A DNA stretch of 64,000 nt from Veillonellaceae bacterium DNF00626 (GTDB lineage: Bacteria > Bacillota > Negativicutes > Veillonellales > Dialisteraceae): positions 62,001-126,000 of the forward strand of contig KQ960876.1 in assembly GCA_001553355.1 (NCBI GenBank), in the 5' to 3' direction. This document shows, one piece after another, positions 31,691-38,688 of the stretch (position 1 is its first letter; every line of letters starts with the position of its first letter). Position numbers and translations under genes: made by a program. The notes under the pieces were generated by a model. That model had not been told where the DNA came from. It worked only from the letters and a program-made list of their open reading frames with translations, and searched no databases.

Positions 31691-32137
31691 ATGACCGACA
31701 CAGATTACATGAATTTAGCACTAATTGAAGCAAAAAAAGCGCTCAAATTAAAAGAAATCCCCATTGGTGCTATCTTAGTATATCAAAACAGCATTATTGC
31801 CTCTGCGCATAACCTCTGTGAATCTTTACCGGATGCCACAGCCCACGCAGAAATATTAGCCATAAAAAAAGCCGCAAAAACACTCCATAATTGGCGTTTG
31901 ACGGGTTCTACCCTTTATGTTACCATAGAACCATGTCCTATGTGTGCCGGTGCCATCATAAATTCACGCATATCCCGTGTAGTTTATGGCTCAGCTAATG
32001 CACAATACGGAACTACCAATGCCCTGTATCCCATAAAATCTTTTTCAAAATGGGACACCGGCATTACCATTATTTCCGGCATTGAAGAAATAAAATGTCG
32101 AGAACTAATGAATTGTTTCTTCAATGAAACAAGATAA
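31691..32137 (+). CDS. tadA: tRNA-specific adenosine deaminase TadA
   Basis: The 148-residue zinc deaminase has HAE at residues 52-54 and PCPMC with Cys82 and Cys85, plus the TadA-typical ARVVYG-like SRVVYGSANAQYG. It converts A34 to inosine in tRNA-Arg(ACG). TAGGAGA lies before the ATG, and a TATAAT sits at 31659-31664. It is followed after 9 bases by a tRNA-Ser gene on the same strand, which is probably on the same transcript. This is the first plus-strand gene of the window. Confidence 0.96.
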   Translation: MTDTDYMNLALIEAKKALKLKEIPIGAILVYQNSIIASAHNLCESLPDATAHAEILAIKKAAKTLHNWRLTGSTLYVTIEPCPMCAGAIINSRISRVVYGSANAQYGTTNALYPIKSFSKWDTGITIISGIEEIKCRELMNCFFNETR

Positions 32138-32146
32138 TTTTAACAC

Positions 32147-32235
32147 GGAGCGGTATCGAAGTGGTCATAACGGGGCTGACTCGAAATCAGTTGTACAGCA
32201 ATGTACCGTGGGTTCGAATCCCACCCGCTCCGCCA
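32147..32235 (+). tRNA. tRNA-Ser (CGA anticodon)
   Basis: The 89-base tRNA has the acceptor stem GGAGCGG/CCGCTCC (32147-32153 with 32225-32231), G discriminator and an encoded CCA end. The anticodon loop CTCGAAA is closed by GCTGA/TCAGT and gives anticodon CGA for codon UCG. The T arm reads GTGGGTTCGAATCCCAC. A long variable arm with GTAC pairing is typical of serine tRNAs. T-rich sequence follows directly. Confidence 0.96.
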
Positions 32236-32417
32236 TTTTTTATTTTACAAAGTAACATGAAGTACAAACAAGTTAAAAAGCGTTACAAGCCCGCATTATA
32301 CCGGTCTTTTTTCTTGCCCTTGTTGGTAACACAAAAGAACCTTAAATTATCAAAATTTACCCCCTTTTTCAAAATTAACAAAAAAGACTTTTCGCTTGAA
32401 TTTCTAAGCAATTCCCA

Positions 32418-32537
32418 TTATTTCCCTATTGTGTACCATACTACTAAACACATAATAGCGCCTGCAATATTTCTTTGCCTCTCAAGATGTTTCATTTTCC
32501 ACCATTCCTCTTGTTCGTATTTTTTATATCCATTCAT
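32418..32537 (-). CDS. Unrecognised 39-residue small protein with one hydrophobic segment
   Basis: This short frame has a strong ribosome site (GGAAAGGAGAG, 5 bases before ATG). The N-terminal half is charged and aromatic (MNGYKKYEQEEWWKMK), followed by basic LERQR and a hydrophobic stretch IAGAIMCLVVWYTI near the C-terminus. It could insert in the membrane. It lies on the strand of the YefM/YoeB pair and just after the hairpin that ends that operon, so it needs read-through or its own promoter. No family is recognised. The remaining sequence between it and the tRNA (32236-32417) shows nothing else I can support. Confidence 0.5.
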   Translation of the reverse strand: MNGYKKYEQEEWWKMKHLERQRNIAGAIMCLVVWYTIGK

Positions 32538-32554
32538 AGACTCTCCTTTCCAAT

Positions 32555-32582
32555 AAAAAAGCACCCTATTGAGTGCTTTTTT
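32555..32582. terminator. Bidirectional terminator after the toxin gene
   Basis: A perfect 10-bp stem AAAAAAGCAC (32555-32564) and GTGCTTTTTT (32573-32582) surrounds an 8-base loop, with T6 on each strand. It lies 6 bases after the yoeB stop on the minus strand. Confidence 0.85.
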
Positions 32583-32588
32583 CATTTA

Positions 32589-32852
32589 TTAAAATTCGTA
32601 ATGACTCCACATGCTAATAATTTTTACTGTTTTTACATCTTCAATAACTTCATATACCAAACGATGCTTGATATTAATTCTTCTTGAATATAACCCATCT
32701 AAATCTCCCACCAATTTTTCAAATCGTGGTGGTACATGAAACGGATCTTTCTTTATTAACTCTACCAAAGCCTTTGCTTTTACTGCTAATCCTACCACCC
32801 TAAGTTTAGAAATATCCGCTTTTGCCCCTTTGGTATAGACGATGGTATACAT
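32589..32852 (-). CDS. yoeB: Toxin of the YoeB family (mRNA interferase)
   Basis: The 87-residue protein matches YoeB, with RRINIKHRLVYEV near residue 57 and the C-terminal IISMWSHYEF carrying the catalytic His84 and Tyr85. YoeB cuts mRNA in the ribosomal A site. The ATG at 32850-32852 overlaps the antitoxin stop by one base (TAATG), and GAGGTGGAG provides the ribosome site within the antitoxin gene. All expected C-terminal residues are present, so it appears functional. Confidence 0.93.
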   Translation of the reverse strand: MYTIVYTKGAKADISKLRVVGLAVKAKALVELIKKDPFHVPPRFEKLVGDLDGLYSRRINIKHRLVYEVIEDVKTVKIISMWSHYEF

Positions 32853-33100
32853 TACCACTCCACCTCATCTTCCGGAATACATTTTTCTATCGGTGTATTT
32901 TTACCTTCAACAAGCTTTTCTTTCATTCCGGGAATAGACATTAAGTATACCGTTTCCATAAGTCCGTTATAATCATCTTCACTAAGTAAAACAACATTCC
33001 CCGATTTCGTACTGACATTAACCGGCTCATTATATGTAACCGTTTGTTCCAATAACCCAAATATATTTTTTCTAAAATTTGTAACATTCACATGTAACAT
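32852..33100 (-). CDS. yefM: Antitoxin of the YefM/Phd family
   Basis: The 82-residue protein has the Phd/YefM N-terminal DNA-binding fold, with NVTNFRKNIFGLLEQ followed by VVLLSEDDYNGLMETVYL. It should neutralise YoeB and repress the operon. The ATG at 33098-33100 was chosen because AAGGGGGG stands just before it; an upstream in-frame start overlaps the promoter. It is coupled to the toxin by a one-base overlap. Confidence 0.93.
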   Translation of the reverse strand: MLHVNVTNFRKNIFGLLEQTVTYNEPVNVSTKSGNVVLLSEDDYNGLMETVYLMSIPGMKEKLVEGKNTPIEKCIPEDEVEW

Positions 33101-33117
33101 GATATCGCCCCCCTTGC

Positions 33118-33150
33118 GTACATTATAACGTACATTATTACTATTAGCAA
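33118..33150 (-). promoter_or_regulatory. Promoter and palindromic operator of yefM-yoeB
   Basis: On the minus strand TTGCTA (33145-33150) and TATAAT (33122-33127) are 17 bases apart. The -10 is embedded in an imperfect palindrome with GTAC at both ends (33118-33133), typical of autoregulated YefM operators, where TGTACA-like cores are common. Confidence 0.65.
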
Positions 33151-33154
33151 TCAC

Positions 33155-33310
33155 GTCACATCAAATATGATGGAACGATTGAATGGAAAAATAAAACAAA
33201 GAGAAAGTGTTATTCGTATATTTCCAAATGTAAGTAGTATTTTAAGACTAATGGATTCTATTTTAATGAATGGAAATGAAAAATGCTACAACGAAAATAT
33301 ATGGAAATAA
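33155..33310 (+). mobile_element. IS256-family transposase remnant (C-terminal end only)
   Basis: The plus-strand frame ending at the TAA at 33308-33310 reads TSNMMERLNGKIKQRESVI followed by RIFPNVSSILRLMDSILM. This strongly resembles the C-terminus of IS256-type transposases (pattern TSN-ERLN-EIKRR-VIRIFPN). The upstream catalytic part is missing, being replaced by the toxin-antitoxin promoter region. No inverted repeats were found, so this is a dead fragment. Confidence 0.75.
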
Positions 33311-33390
33311 AAGGATTAACCGAAGATGTTTCTCTCAAAGTGGCCGCCTCCATGGGTGTAAATGGAAGTGCTCCCACTATTGCTGCATAA
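33301..33390 (+). pseudogene. Unidentified degenerate reading frame
   Basis: A second plus-strand frame overlaps the end of the transposase remnant. It encodes IKGLTEDVSLKVAASMG and ends at TAA (33388-33390), with protein-like sequence AISTNIERIYTNFL continuing after the stop in the same frame. No ribosome site precedes the ATG. The composition suggests a fragment of a broken gene; I do not recognise the parent. Confidence 0.25.
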
Positions 33391-33447
33391 GCTATTAGTA
33401 CTAATATTGAAAGAATTTACACCAACTTTCTTGACACAACTTTTCTT

Positions 33448-33476
33448 TTGACAAACCGATGCGTGCCATTTATACT
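33448..33476 (+). promoter_or_regulatory. Promoter of thiT
   Basis: Consensus TTGACA (33448-33453) and TATACT (33471-33476) are separated by 17 bases. They lie directly upstream of the TPP riboswitch. Confidence 0.75.
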
Positions 33477-33483
33477 GATATTA

Positions 33484-33564
33484 TGGTGCAGGGGAACATA
33501 TTGTTGAGAGGACATACGTCCGACCCTTTGAACCTGTAGGTTAATACCTGCGTAGGGAGCACCC
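33484..33564 (+). promoter_or_regulatory. TPP riboswitch (THI element)
   Basis: The aptamer has closing stem GGTGC (33485-33489)/GCACC (33559-33563), the pyrophosphate and pyrimidine sensor motifs TTGAGAGG and ACCCTTTGAACCTG, then TTAATACCTGCGTAGGGA. These are hallmark TPP sequences; the usual CTGAGA appears here as TTGAGA. Downstream, CACCCC (from 33560) can pair with GGGGTG (33577-33582), an alternative to the closing stem. The GGAGGG ribosome site follows at 33595. No T-tract is seen, so control is probably at translation initiation. Confidence 0.93.
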
Positions 33565-33605
33565 CCGTTTTCGTGTGGGGTGACTTGCGCGAAAGGAGGG
33601 ATAAT

Positions 33606-34127
33606 ATGAATACACGAACCATAGTCGAAGGAGGACTTTGTGTAGCATTGACACTCATATTGGGCTGGATTACTTTTTGGAAAATGCCCCAAGGAGGATC
33701 GATTCATGCAGCACACATGGTACCTCTTTTATTATTTGCCTTACGCCGAGGAACTTGGGCGGGGATACTGGCAGGCATCGCATACGGTGCTTTACATTTT
33801 TTGATCGGTGCCAAATATTCCCTACAGCCGCTATCCATTTTATTGGATTACCTACTGGCATACGGCGTGCTTGGTCTGGCAGGACTTGCAGGAACGTATC
33901 CTGCTAAGTATAAGGGACTCTTGGTCGCACTTGGTGCTATGCTTTGCCGCATGATTTGCAGCATTCTATCCGGTGCTATCGTCTTTGCTGCATATGCACC
34001 GGCAGGCATGAATCCGTGGCTCTATTCAATTAGTTACAACAGCAGTGTCATGCTACCCGACATCGCCATCAACTTAATTGTACTGTGGATTCTTTATCAA
34101 AAAGTCGTCCGTTTACCTCGTACCTGA
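33606..34127 (+). CDS. thiT: Thiamine ECF transporter S component ThiT
   Basis: The 173-residue protein has six predicted membrane segments and the ThiT signature, including LGWITFWKMPQGGSI near residue 20 and GIAYGALHFLIG. It is the thiamine-binding subunit of an energy-coupling-factor importer; the shared EcfA and EcfT module is not in this window. The ATG at 33606 is preceded by AAAGGAGGG, and the TPP riboswitch upstream confirms the thiamine role. A longer frame starting inside the riboswitch is spurious. It is followed by a strong terminator, so it is monocistronic. Confidence 0.94.
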   Translation: MNTRTIVEGGLCVALTLILGWITFWKMPQGGSIHAAHMVPLLLFALRRGTWAGILAGIAYGALHFLIGAKYSLQPLSILLDYLLAYGVLGLAGLAGTYPAKYKGLLVALGAMLCRMICSILSGAIVFAAYAPAGMNPWLYSISYNSSVMLPDIAINLIVLWILYQKVVRLPRT

Positions 34128-34147
34128 TTCACAAATCGGACGTACCT

Positions 34148-34194
34148 AAAGAGGCTGTAAGATAATACATTTGCATTATCTCACAGCCTCTTTT
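34148..34194 (+). terminator. Intrinsic terminator of thiT
   Basis: AAAGAGGCTGTAAGATAAT (from 34148) pairs with ATTATCTCACAGCCTCTTTT (to 34194) with one mismatch, and ends in TTTTATT. Confidence 0.88.
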
Positions 34195-34278
34195 ATTGAC
34201 TAATCTTTCATTTCCAAAATTTATCGTTACAAAACTTCAATTTATATTTTCGATAACACTTACTGAGCTCCATTATAG

Positions 34279-34761
34279 CTATAAGTGTGATATTTCTTTT
34301 CCCTTATTAGTTTTATCATCATAAGCCCATATATCAACTTGAAAAGCGATATTATCATCTTTCACCGTCGCTTCCCGAAGTGCTACATTCATCCATATAT
34401 CTTTAGTGCTTATCATATCAAAAGCTGTCGCAATTTGAGAAAATTTTCCTTTTCCCTTTACATGAAATATGATAATTGGTCTTTCTTCTTCTGACGTTTT
34501 TTCTTCTATTTCTTCTATGTAACAGCCGGCTTCTTCAAATGATTGGGAAATATCTGTCATGCTCGGCTTTCGCAAGAAATTATTCAAAAATTTCGTTCGT
34601 CCTTCTTTTTTTGTCTTACTTTCCCAGGCATCAATGCTTGTAATTATTTTTTCTGTTTCTTGTATTTCTTCTTTCATCTCTTGTATTTTTGTAGTAATGA
34701 AAAGACTTAATGTAAAACATAGGCAAATCGTTAAAAGGCAAATTTTTCTTGTTCCCATCAT
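34279..34761 (-). CDS. PilO-like type IV pilus assembly protein
   Basis: The 160-residue protein has an N-terminal membrane helix (residues 6-23), a coiled-coil segment rich in Glu and Lys (26-45), and an alpha/beta C-terminal part with IIFHVKGKGKFSQIATAFDMI. This is the layout of PilO/GspM, which bridges the inner membrane platform with PilN. Sequence identity is too low for certainty, and the position after a PilM-PilN fusion is the main support. It overlaps that gene by 4 bases and is the last gene of the pilus unit. Confidence 0.65.
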   Translation of the reverse strand: MMGTRKICLLTICLCFTLSLFITTKIQEMKEEIQETEKIITSIDAWESKTKKEGRTKFLNNFLRKPSMTDISQSFEEAGCYIEEIEEKTSEEERPIIIFHVKGKGKFSQIATAFDMISTKDIWMNVALREATVKDDNIAFQVDIWAYDDKTNKGKEISHL

Positions 34762-36227
34762 GCATCCTCCTTTTGCCTTTTACAGGTAATAGAAAAGGTC
34801 ATCATAGATAAACCTTTTCCATGTCCTTTCATGTGCATAATCGTTTTCACTTGCCAAAAGCGTTCTATATTTCCCATAAATTCTTCGGCTTTCTCTTTAT
34901 TCGATGCACTACCGTTAATAGTAATATCTTCATCTGTTGCATGAATTTCTCGAATAACTACGCCTAAAGGTGTCGCTTCTGACAACATTACCCATTTTGA
35001 TTCCCATCGTTCATTTTCTTTTTCTATATTTTTCCATTCATCTATCCGATTTGCCTCTTCTTTTAATATTTTCTTCTCATTCTCCATTTGTTGCCGCAAA
35101 TTTTCTTTTCCTAACAGAATTTCTTGAGTCTGCTCTTTTTCATAATATACATATCCACCGTAAACACTATAAAAAAATGTTAATAAGCAAATAGCCACAG
35201 TAGCATTTTTCCATACCATTTTATGAGTTTCTGTATTTTCATTTCCTAAGTCAGTGTTCCGATGAAAAAGAAAATCAATATTCGTCTGTTCCATGTCCTT
35301 CCACCACGTCGAAGGAAGTTCGTTCATAAAGTTTTTCACTATATTCGCATAGCTATCTTCTGCCGTTTCTATTTTTTCTACGTTTTCATCATTAGTCATA
35401 ATTTCTTCATTATTATTTTTGCTTTTCCAAAAGGAAATGCACGTTTTCCAATAGGAAAAACTTTCTGCCGTGCAATCATGTAATGGAAATATCATAATAT
35501 CTTCCGATCGAATGCTATACACTTCTCGTTGTCTTGTAATAAATACCTTCCCTATTTCCATCGCGGTTTCTTTTGGTATAATTCTCATCGATTCTCCTCG
35601 CCGATGACGAGAAATAAAAAGTGCTGATTTTTCTTTACAAAATAAATAAAATCCCTCTTTATGGTTAGCTCGAATAAGTGCTGTCAACGGAACGATTTGT
35701 TTTATTTGAATCATTTCAGCTTTTGCTGCTGCCATCAGATCATCTACAACCGTTTTACGTACGGCAGTAGCAGAAACCACGCAATCCATAGCATCATGAG
35801 AAATAATATCCCATGCCACAGATACGTCAAAAGAGACGGTAAACATCCTATCCTGATCCCAATAAAGTGTTTCTTCTAATTCTTCATCTGTCATAGCCGG
35901 AAATCGCTTTGATGCCAAGCGCAAATCACTACAGTTATATAAAATATGCCAAACTTTCTTTGGTATTCCTTTTTCAATAAGTTCCTGAAAAGCTGAAATA
36001 AAGCCTTCTTTTGACTTCTCCGGTAATGTAGCCGTAATAACATCATTCACTAAAGTGGTCGTATAATCTTTTCTTTCTTCATCAATATTTTGTATTTCTT
36101 CATCAGTCACAACCTTAGCACATAATTGATTACCGTCAAACCAAATCCATACTGACGGTGCAGTAAAAGGCCATCTCTTTTTTAATACACTTATCCCATG
36201 TACCCATAATTCCTTATACCTTACCAC
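34758..36227 (-). CDS. PilM-PilN fusion, type IV pilus inner-membrane platform protein
   Basis: The 489-residue protein looks like two pilus proteins in one chain. Residues 1 to about 230 resemble the actin-like PilM, with APSVWIWFDGNQLCAKVV and FPAMTDEELEETLYWDQ. After a variable Glu/Asn-rich linker, a membrane helix (about residues 347-365, NATVAICLLTFFYSVYGG), a coiled coil, and a ferredoxin-like domain with PLGVVIREIHATDEDITINGSA follow, as in PilN. The start is a GTG at 36225-36227 with only a distant G-rich ribosome site. It resembles GspL of type II secretion in overall plan. Confidence 0.7.
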   Translation of the reverse strand: MVRYKELWVHGISVLKKRWPFTAPSVWIWFDGNQLCAKVVTDEEIQNIDEERKDYTTTLVNDVITATLPEKSKEGFISAFQELIEKGIPKKVWHILYNCSDLRLASKRFPAMTDEELEETLYWDQDRMFTVSFDVSVAWDIISHDAMDCVVSATAVRKTVVDDLMAAAKAEMIQIKQIVPLTALIRANHKEGFYLFCKEKSALFISRHRRGESMRIIPKETAMEIGKVFITRQREVYSIRSEDIMIFPLHDCTAESFSYWKTCISFWKSKNNNEEIMTNDENVEKIETAEDSYANIVKNFMNELPSTWWKDMEQTNIDFLFHRNTDLGNENTETHKMVWKNATVAICLLTFFYSVYGGYVYYEKEQTQEILLGKENLRQQMENEKKILKEEANRIDEWKNIEKENERWESKWVMLSEATPLGVVIREIHATDEDITINGSASNKEKAEEFMGNIERFWQVKTIMHMKGHGKGLSMMTFSITCKRQKEDA

Positions 36228-36347
36228 TCTTGATTTCCCCCACTTTTAACATCTTGACTATACTCAAAAATCCATCCTTTTATCTCAGCTTTATTCATAA
36301 TTATTTTGCAAAATTTTTATATCATTTTATTTTACTTGATTATATCA

Positions 36348-36785
36348 CTACTTCCCATATAATGAATTCCAATCTTGATAGACATTATCGCTCTTAATAT
36401 ATTCTACTTCTACTTTACCCTTTTCTTTTACAGATACAAGTAATGTCACTCCGCCCACAGTTTCTGTTTTCTTATCACATCCTTCCGATGTAATTTCCCA
36501 CAATTTTTCTTTGCCGCTGTTTTTTATTTCCTTTATTTTCACTTTCGCTTCTCCATCACCAACAGGGAACGTAATTTGTTTCTTTTTTATTCCATATCTT
36601 TTTATATATTCCAGTGCCCAATTTGCTCCACTTTCTGCCATATATCGTGCGCAAATAGCATTTTTATAACGCTCGCGCACCATCATACTTCGAGATTGAT
36701 AAAAGAGAAATGCTGCTGTAATAGTCATAAGTGCTGATAAAAATAATAAAATGGTAAGACCTATCATTCCTTTATGATGACGCAT
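36348..36785 (-). CDS. Minor pilin-like protein (PilX/GspK type)
   Basis: The 145-residue protein starts HHKG then MIGLTILLFLSAL, a class III prepilin leader with cleavage after Gly and a hydrophobic helix. The +5 glutamate typical of major pilins is replaced by Thr, as in tip-type pilins. The globular part contains ARYMAESGANWALEYIKR, similar to the PilX/GspK region AESG. The ATG at 36783-36785 has AAGGAA upstream and overlaps the preceding gene by 14 bases. A longer frame start is less likely. Confidence 0.7.
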   Translation of the reverse strand: MRHHKGMIGLTILLFLSALMTITAAFLFYQSRSMMVRERYKNAICARYMAESGANWALEYIKRYGIKKKQITFPVGDGEAKVKIKEIKNSGKEKLWEITSEGCDKKTETVGGVTLLVSVKEKGKVEVEYIKSDNVYQDWNSLYGK

Positions 36786-37302
36786 AACGCTTTCCTTGAT
36801 ATAAATCTTCATAAGGGACCACTGCTGTTCGTATTTCATAAAGCTGCTCTCCATTTTCTTTCCCGAATTTATAAAAAATCTCTACTAACCCATGACGTTT
36901 CACTCGAAAAACTCTGCCATCTGCCAGTGGAAATACTTTTACATCCCCTTCTTTTTCACTACCGCCGGTAATCGGTTGAATAACACCGTTATAAAGCTGT
37001 ACATACAAAGATTTCCCAATCAAACGAAATTCATACCGCAATCGTTCCCGAATCAGATTACCACGGTAAAACGCATATCTATCTCCTTCTTTTGCTTCTT
37101 TCGTCCGTGCTCGATTATTTTTTATATGCTCAATCATAAGATCTGTCGCCCAGACGCCTTGTTCTACCGCTTGACTTCGCTCCATCACAAGTCTTTCCCC
37201 GGATAAGAACTCACGAAATAACGGAAATATAAATAATGCAAGAGACGCCATAAGCATAAGTGCTATTAAAAGTTCCATTAAAATAAATCCTTTATGCCTC
37301 AT
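36772..37302 (-). CDS. Minor pilin (PilW/ComGF-like prepilin)
   Basis: The 176-residue protein has a clear prepilin leader, RHKG|FILMELLIALMLMASL, with Glu at +5 and a conserved hydrophobic helix. The C-terminal domain is beta-rich (YAFYRGNLIRERLRYEFRL, VFRVKRHGLVEIFYKF) and matches no single family obviously; PilW- and ComGF-like proteins are the nearest types. It overlaps both neighbours by a few bases, consistent with a tightly coupled pilus operon. Confidence 0.75.
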   Translation of the reverse strand: MRHKGFILMELLIALMLMASLALFIFPLFREFLSGERLVMERSQAVEQGVWATDLMIEHIKNNRARTKEAKEGDRYAFYRGNLIRERLRYEFRLIGKSLYVQLYNGVIQPITGGSEKEGDVKVFPLADGRVFRVKRHGLVEIFYKFGKENGEQLYEIRTAVVPYEDLYQGKRYASS

Positions 37303-37667
37303 CTCGGCACCTCCATATCAAGAGTAGCAGAAAAAGAGAATTTTCCATTTGCTGATACTGTACAAACCAATTCTGTTAACGGGACACCGTCCACATCAAT
37401 TCTTATCTCTTTAAGAGAAACTTGATACACTCTTCCGTTACGCATTACTTCTCCCGTCGGATAAGGTACAGATTCATGAAATACACGATTGTATTTTTGT
37501 ATTTCCAATACTTCTTGAACTAAAAACATTTCATCCGCCACCACTTCTCCTATACGTTCTCGATGAAATGTTTCTCGTATACCCAAAAATACAGAAGGTA
37601 GTAAAAGTAATACAACTGCCACCACTATGACAGTCCATAAAAGAAATACTCCTTTTCTACGTTTCAT
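37299..37667 (-). CDS. Minor pilin-like protein without +5 glutamate
   Basis: The 122-residue protein starts MKRRKG|VFLLWTVIVVAVVLLL, a short basic leader and hydrophobic helix compatible with prepilin peptidase, but position +5 is Trp rather than Glu. The rest is small and beta-rich. The ATG at 37665-37667 is chosen with GTGGGTG upstream; a GTG two codons earlier overlaps the fimT-like stop. The family is not recognised beyond pilin-like; the neighbours are what support the role. Confidence 0.6.
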   Translation of the reverse strand: MKRRKGVFLLWTVIVVAVVLLLLPSVFLGIRETFHRERIGEVVADEMFLVQEVLEIQKYNRVFHESVPYPTGEVMRNGRVYQVSLKEIRIDVDGVPLTELVCTVSANGKFSFSATLDMEVPR

Positions 37668-37669
37668 AG

Positions 37670-38167
37670 TCACCCACTTGTCACACGCACACGTTTTGTA
37701 TACATCGCTATCGTAATATAACGAAAAAATTTCCTTTTTTTCGTATATAAGGTTATTACCGAATCATTATCTTTAGCAGCAAAACGATTTTTATAAAAAA
37801 TAATAAGCGCTGCACCATTCGCTAAAAAAACACCTTCCGGAAGCACCCCCGCCGGCTGCACATTCATCACATTCTGTGCCAGTCGATAATGCACTCTCCC
37901 ATCAGAACCATTCTCACAAGTAAACATTACCGGTCCCATATTTCCGTTGATCCCACCCTTCCCACCGGAACGAGCCATTATCTGTGCCTCTCGAATAACC
38001 GCTGAAAGCTCCATCGTCGCCACCTCTAATCTATGTTCCTCGAGCCATCGATCATATGACAGACATACAAACCCCAAAGATACGGATAAAAGTACTACCA
38101 CAAAAAGAAGCTCAACCAAAATATAACCGGCATATCTCCCACCACCACGGTGACAAAGAGAACCCAT
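37670..38167 (-). CDS. Pseudopilin of the GspH/FimT type
   Basis: The 165-residue protein has a prepilin leader ending YAG|YILVELLFVVVLLSVSLG with Glu at +5, and the GspH/FimT pattern in its start of globular domain (HRLEVATMELSAVIREAQIMARSGG). The C-terminal sequence ends in short beta strands. The ATG at 38165-38167 is preceded by GGTGGAG. It overlaps the end of the prepilin peptidase gene by 56 bases, an unusually long but plausible overlap. Confidence 0.75.
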   Translation of the reverse strand: MGSLCHRGGGRYAGYILVELLFVVVLLSVSLGFVCLSYDRWLEEHRLEVATMELSAVIREAQIMARSGGKGGINGNMGPVMFTCENGSDGRVHYRLAQNVMNVQPAGVLPEGVFLANGAALIIFYKNRFAAKDNDSVITLYTKKRKFFRYITIAMYTKRVRVTSG

Positions 38168-38678
38168 ACGCACACACTCCACCTAATGAAATAAAAGGAA
38201 TAAAGAAAATCGCTGACTGCAACGACTGCTTCCTTCTACAAAGTAAAACAACAGAAAAAACAGCCGCACTCAGAAAAGAAAGCCATACAAAAAATGCAGC
38301 AGACAAAGGAGAAAACCACCATGCCACAGCTGAGGACAAAATGACATCTCCGGCTCCTATAGCCCCACGAGCCAAAACAAAAAGAAGAACAAAAAATAAA
38401 GTTACTCCTGCAAAAGAAAGAAAAGCATCCCACATACGCCCCATCATCAATGCATCAAAACAACCAACTATCATCGTGCCCAAAGCCCATGTATCAGATA
38501 CAAAACCGGTTCGTGCATCTTCTACCGCCGGAAAAATCAAAAGCCAAACAAGTGCTAAAAAAGGAGAATACAGCCAAAGGAAAAAGGCCAAAGAAAGCCA
38601 TAAAACCCACAAAAAAAGAGATACCTTGCCATCGCGCCAAAAGCGCCCTAATGCCCGATATCTCCATAAATTTTCCAT
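38112..38678 (-). CDS. Prepilin peptidase (type IV leader peptidase, A24 family), short form
   Basis: The 188-residue membrane protein has several hydrophobic segments and both catalytic aspartates of the A24 family: Asp54 in FPAVEDARTG and Asp111 in the GxGD motif GAGD. Typical PilD proteins are about 250 residues with an N-terminal cysteine-containing cytoplasmic domain linked to methylation. That domain is absent, so this one may only cleave. The ATG at 38676-38678 has AGAGGAAA upstream. It follows the pilin gene by 10 bases. A plus-strand frame over this region is a shadow. Confidence 0.85.
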   Translation of the reverse strand: MENLWRYRALGRFWRDGKVSLFLWVLWLSLAFFLWLYSPFLALVWLLIFPAVEDARTGFVSDTWALGTMIVGCFDALMMGRMWDAFLSFAGVTLFFVLLFVLARGAIGAGDVILSSAVAWWFSPLSAAFFVWLSFLSAAVFSVVLLCRRKQSLQSAIFFIPFISLGGVCAYGFSLSPWWWEICRLYFG

Positions 38679-38688
38679 AAAATTTCCT

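Noticed and set aside
32161-32556. A 131-codon plus-strand frame after tadA
   Set aside because: It begins inside the tRNA-Ser gene and runs antisense to the small gene and terminator; it has no family signal.
33573-33605. Upstream in-frame start for thiT
   Set aside because: It lies inside the riboswitch expression platform; the ATG at 33606 has the proper ribosome site.
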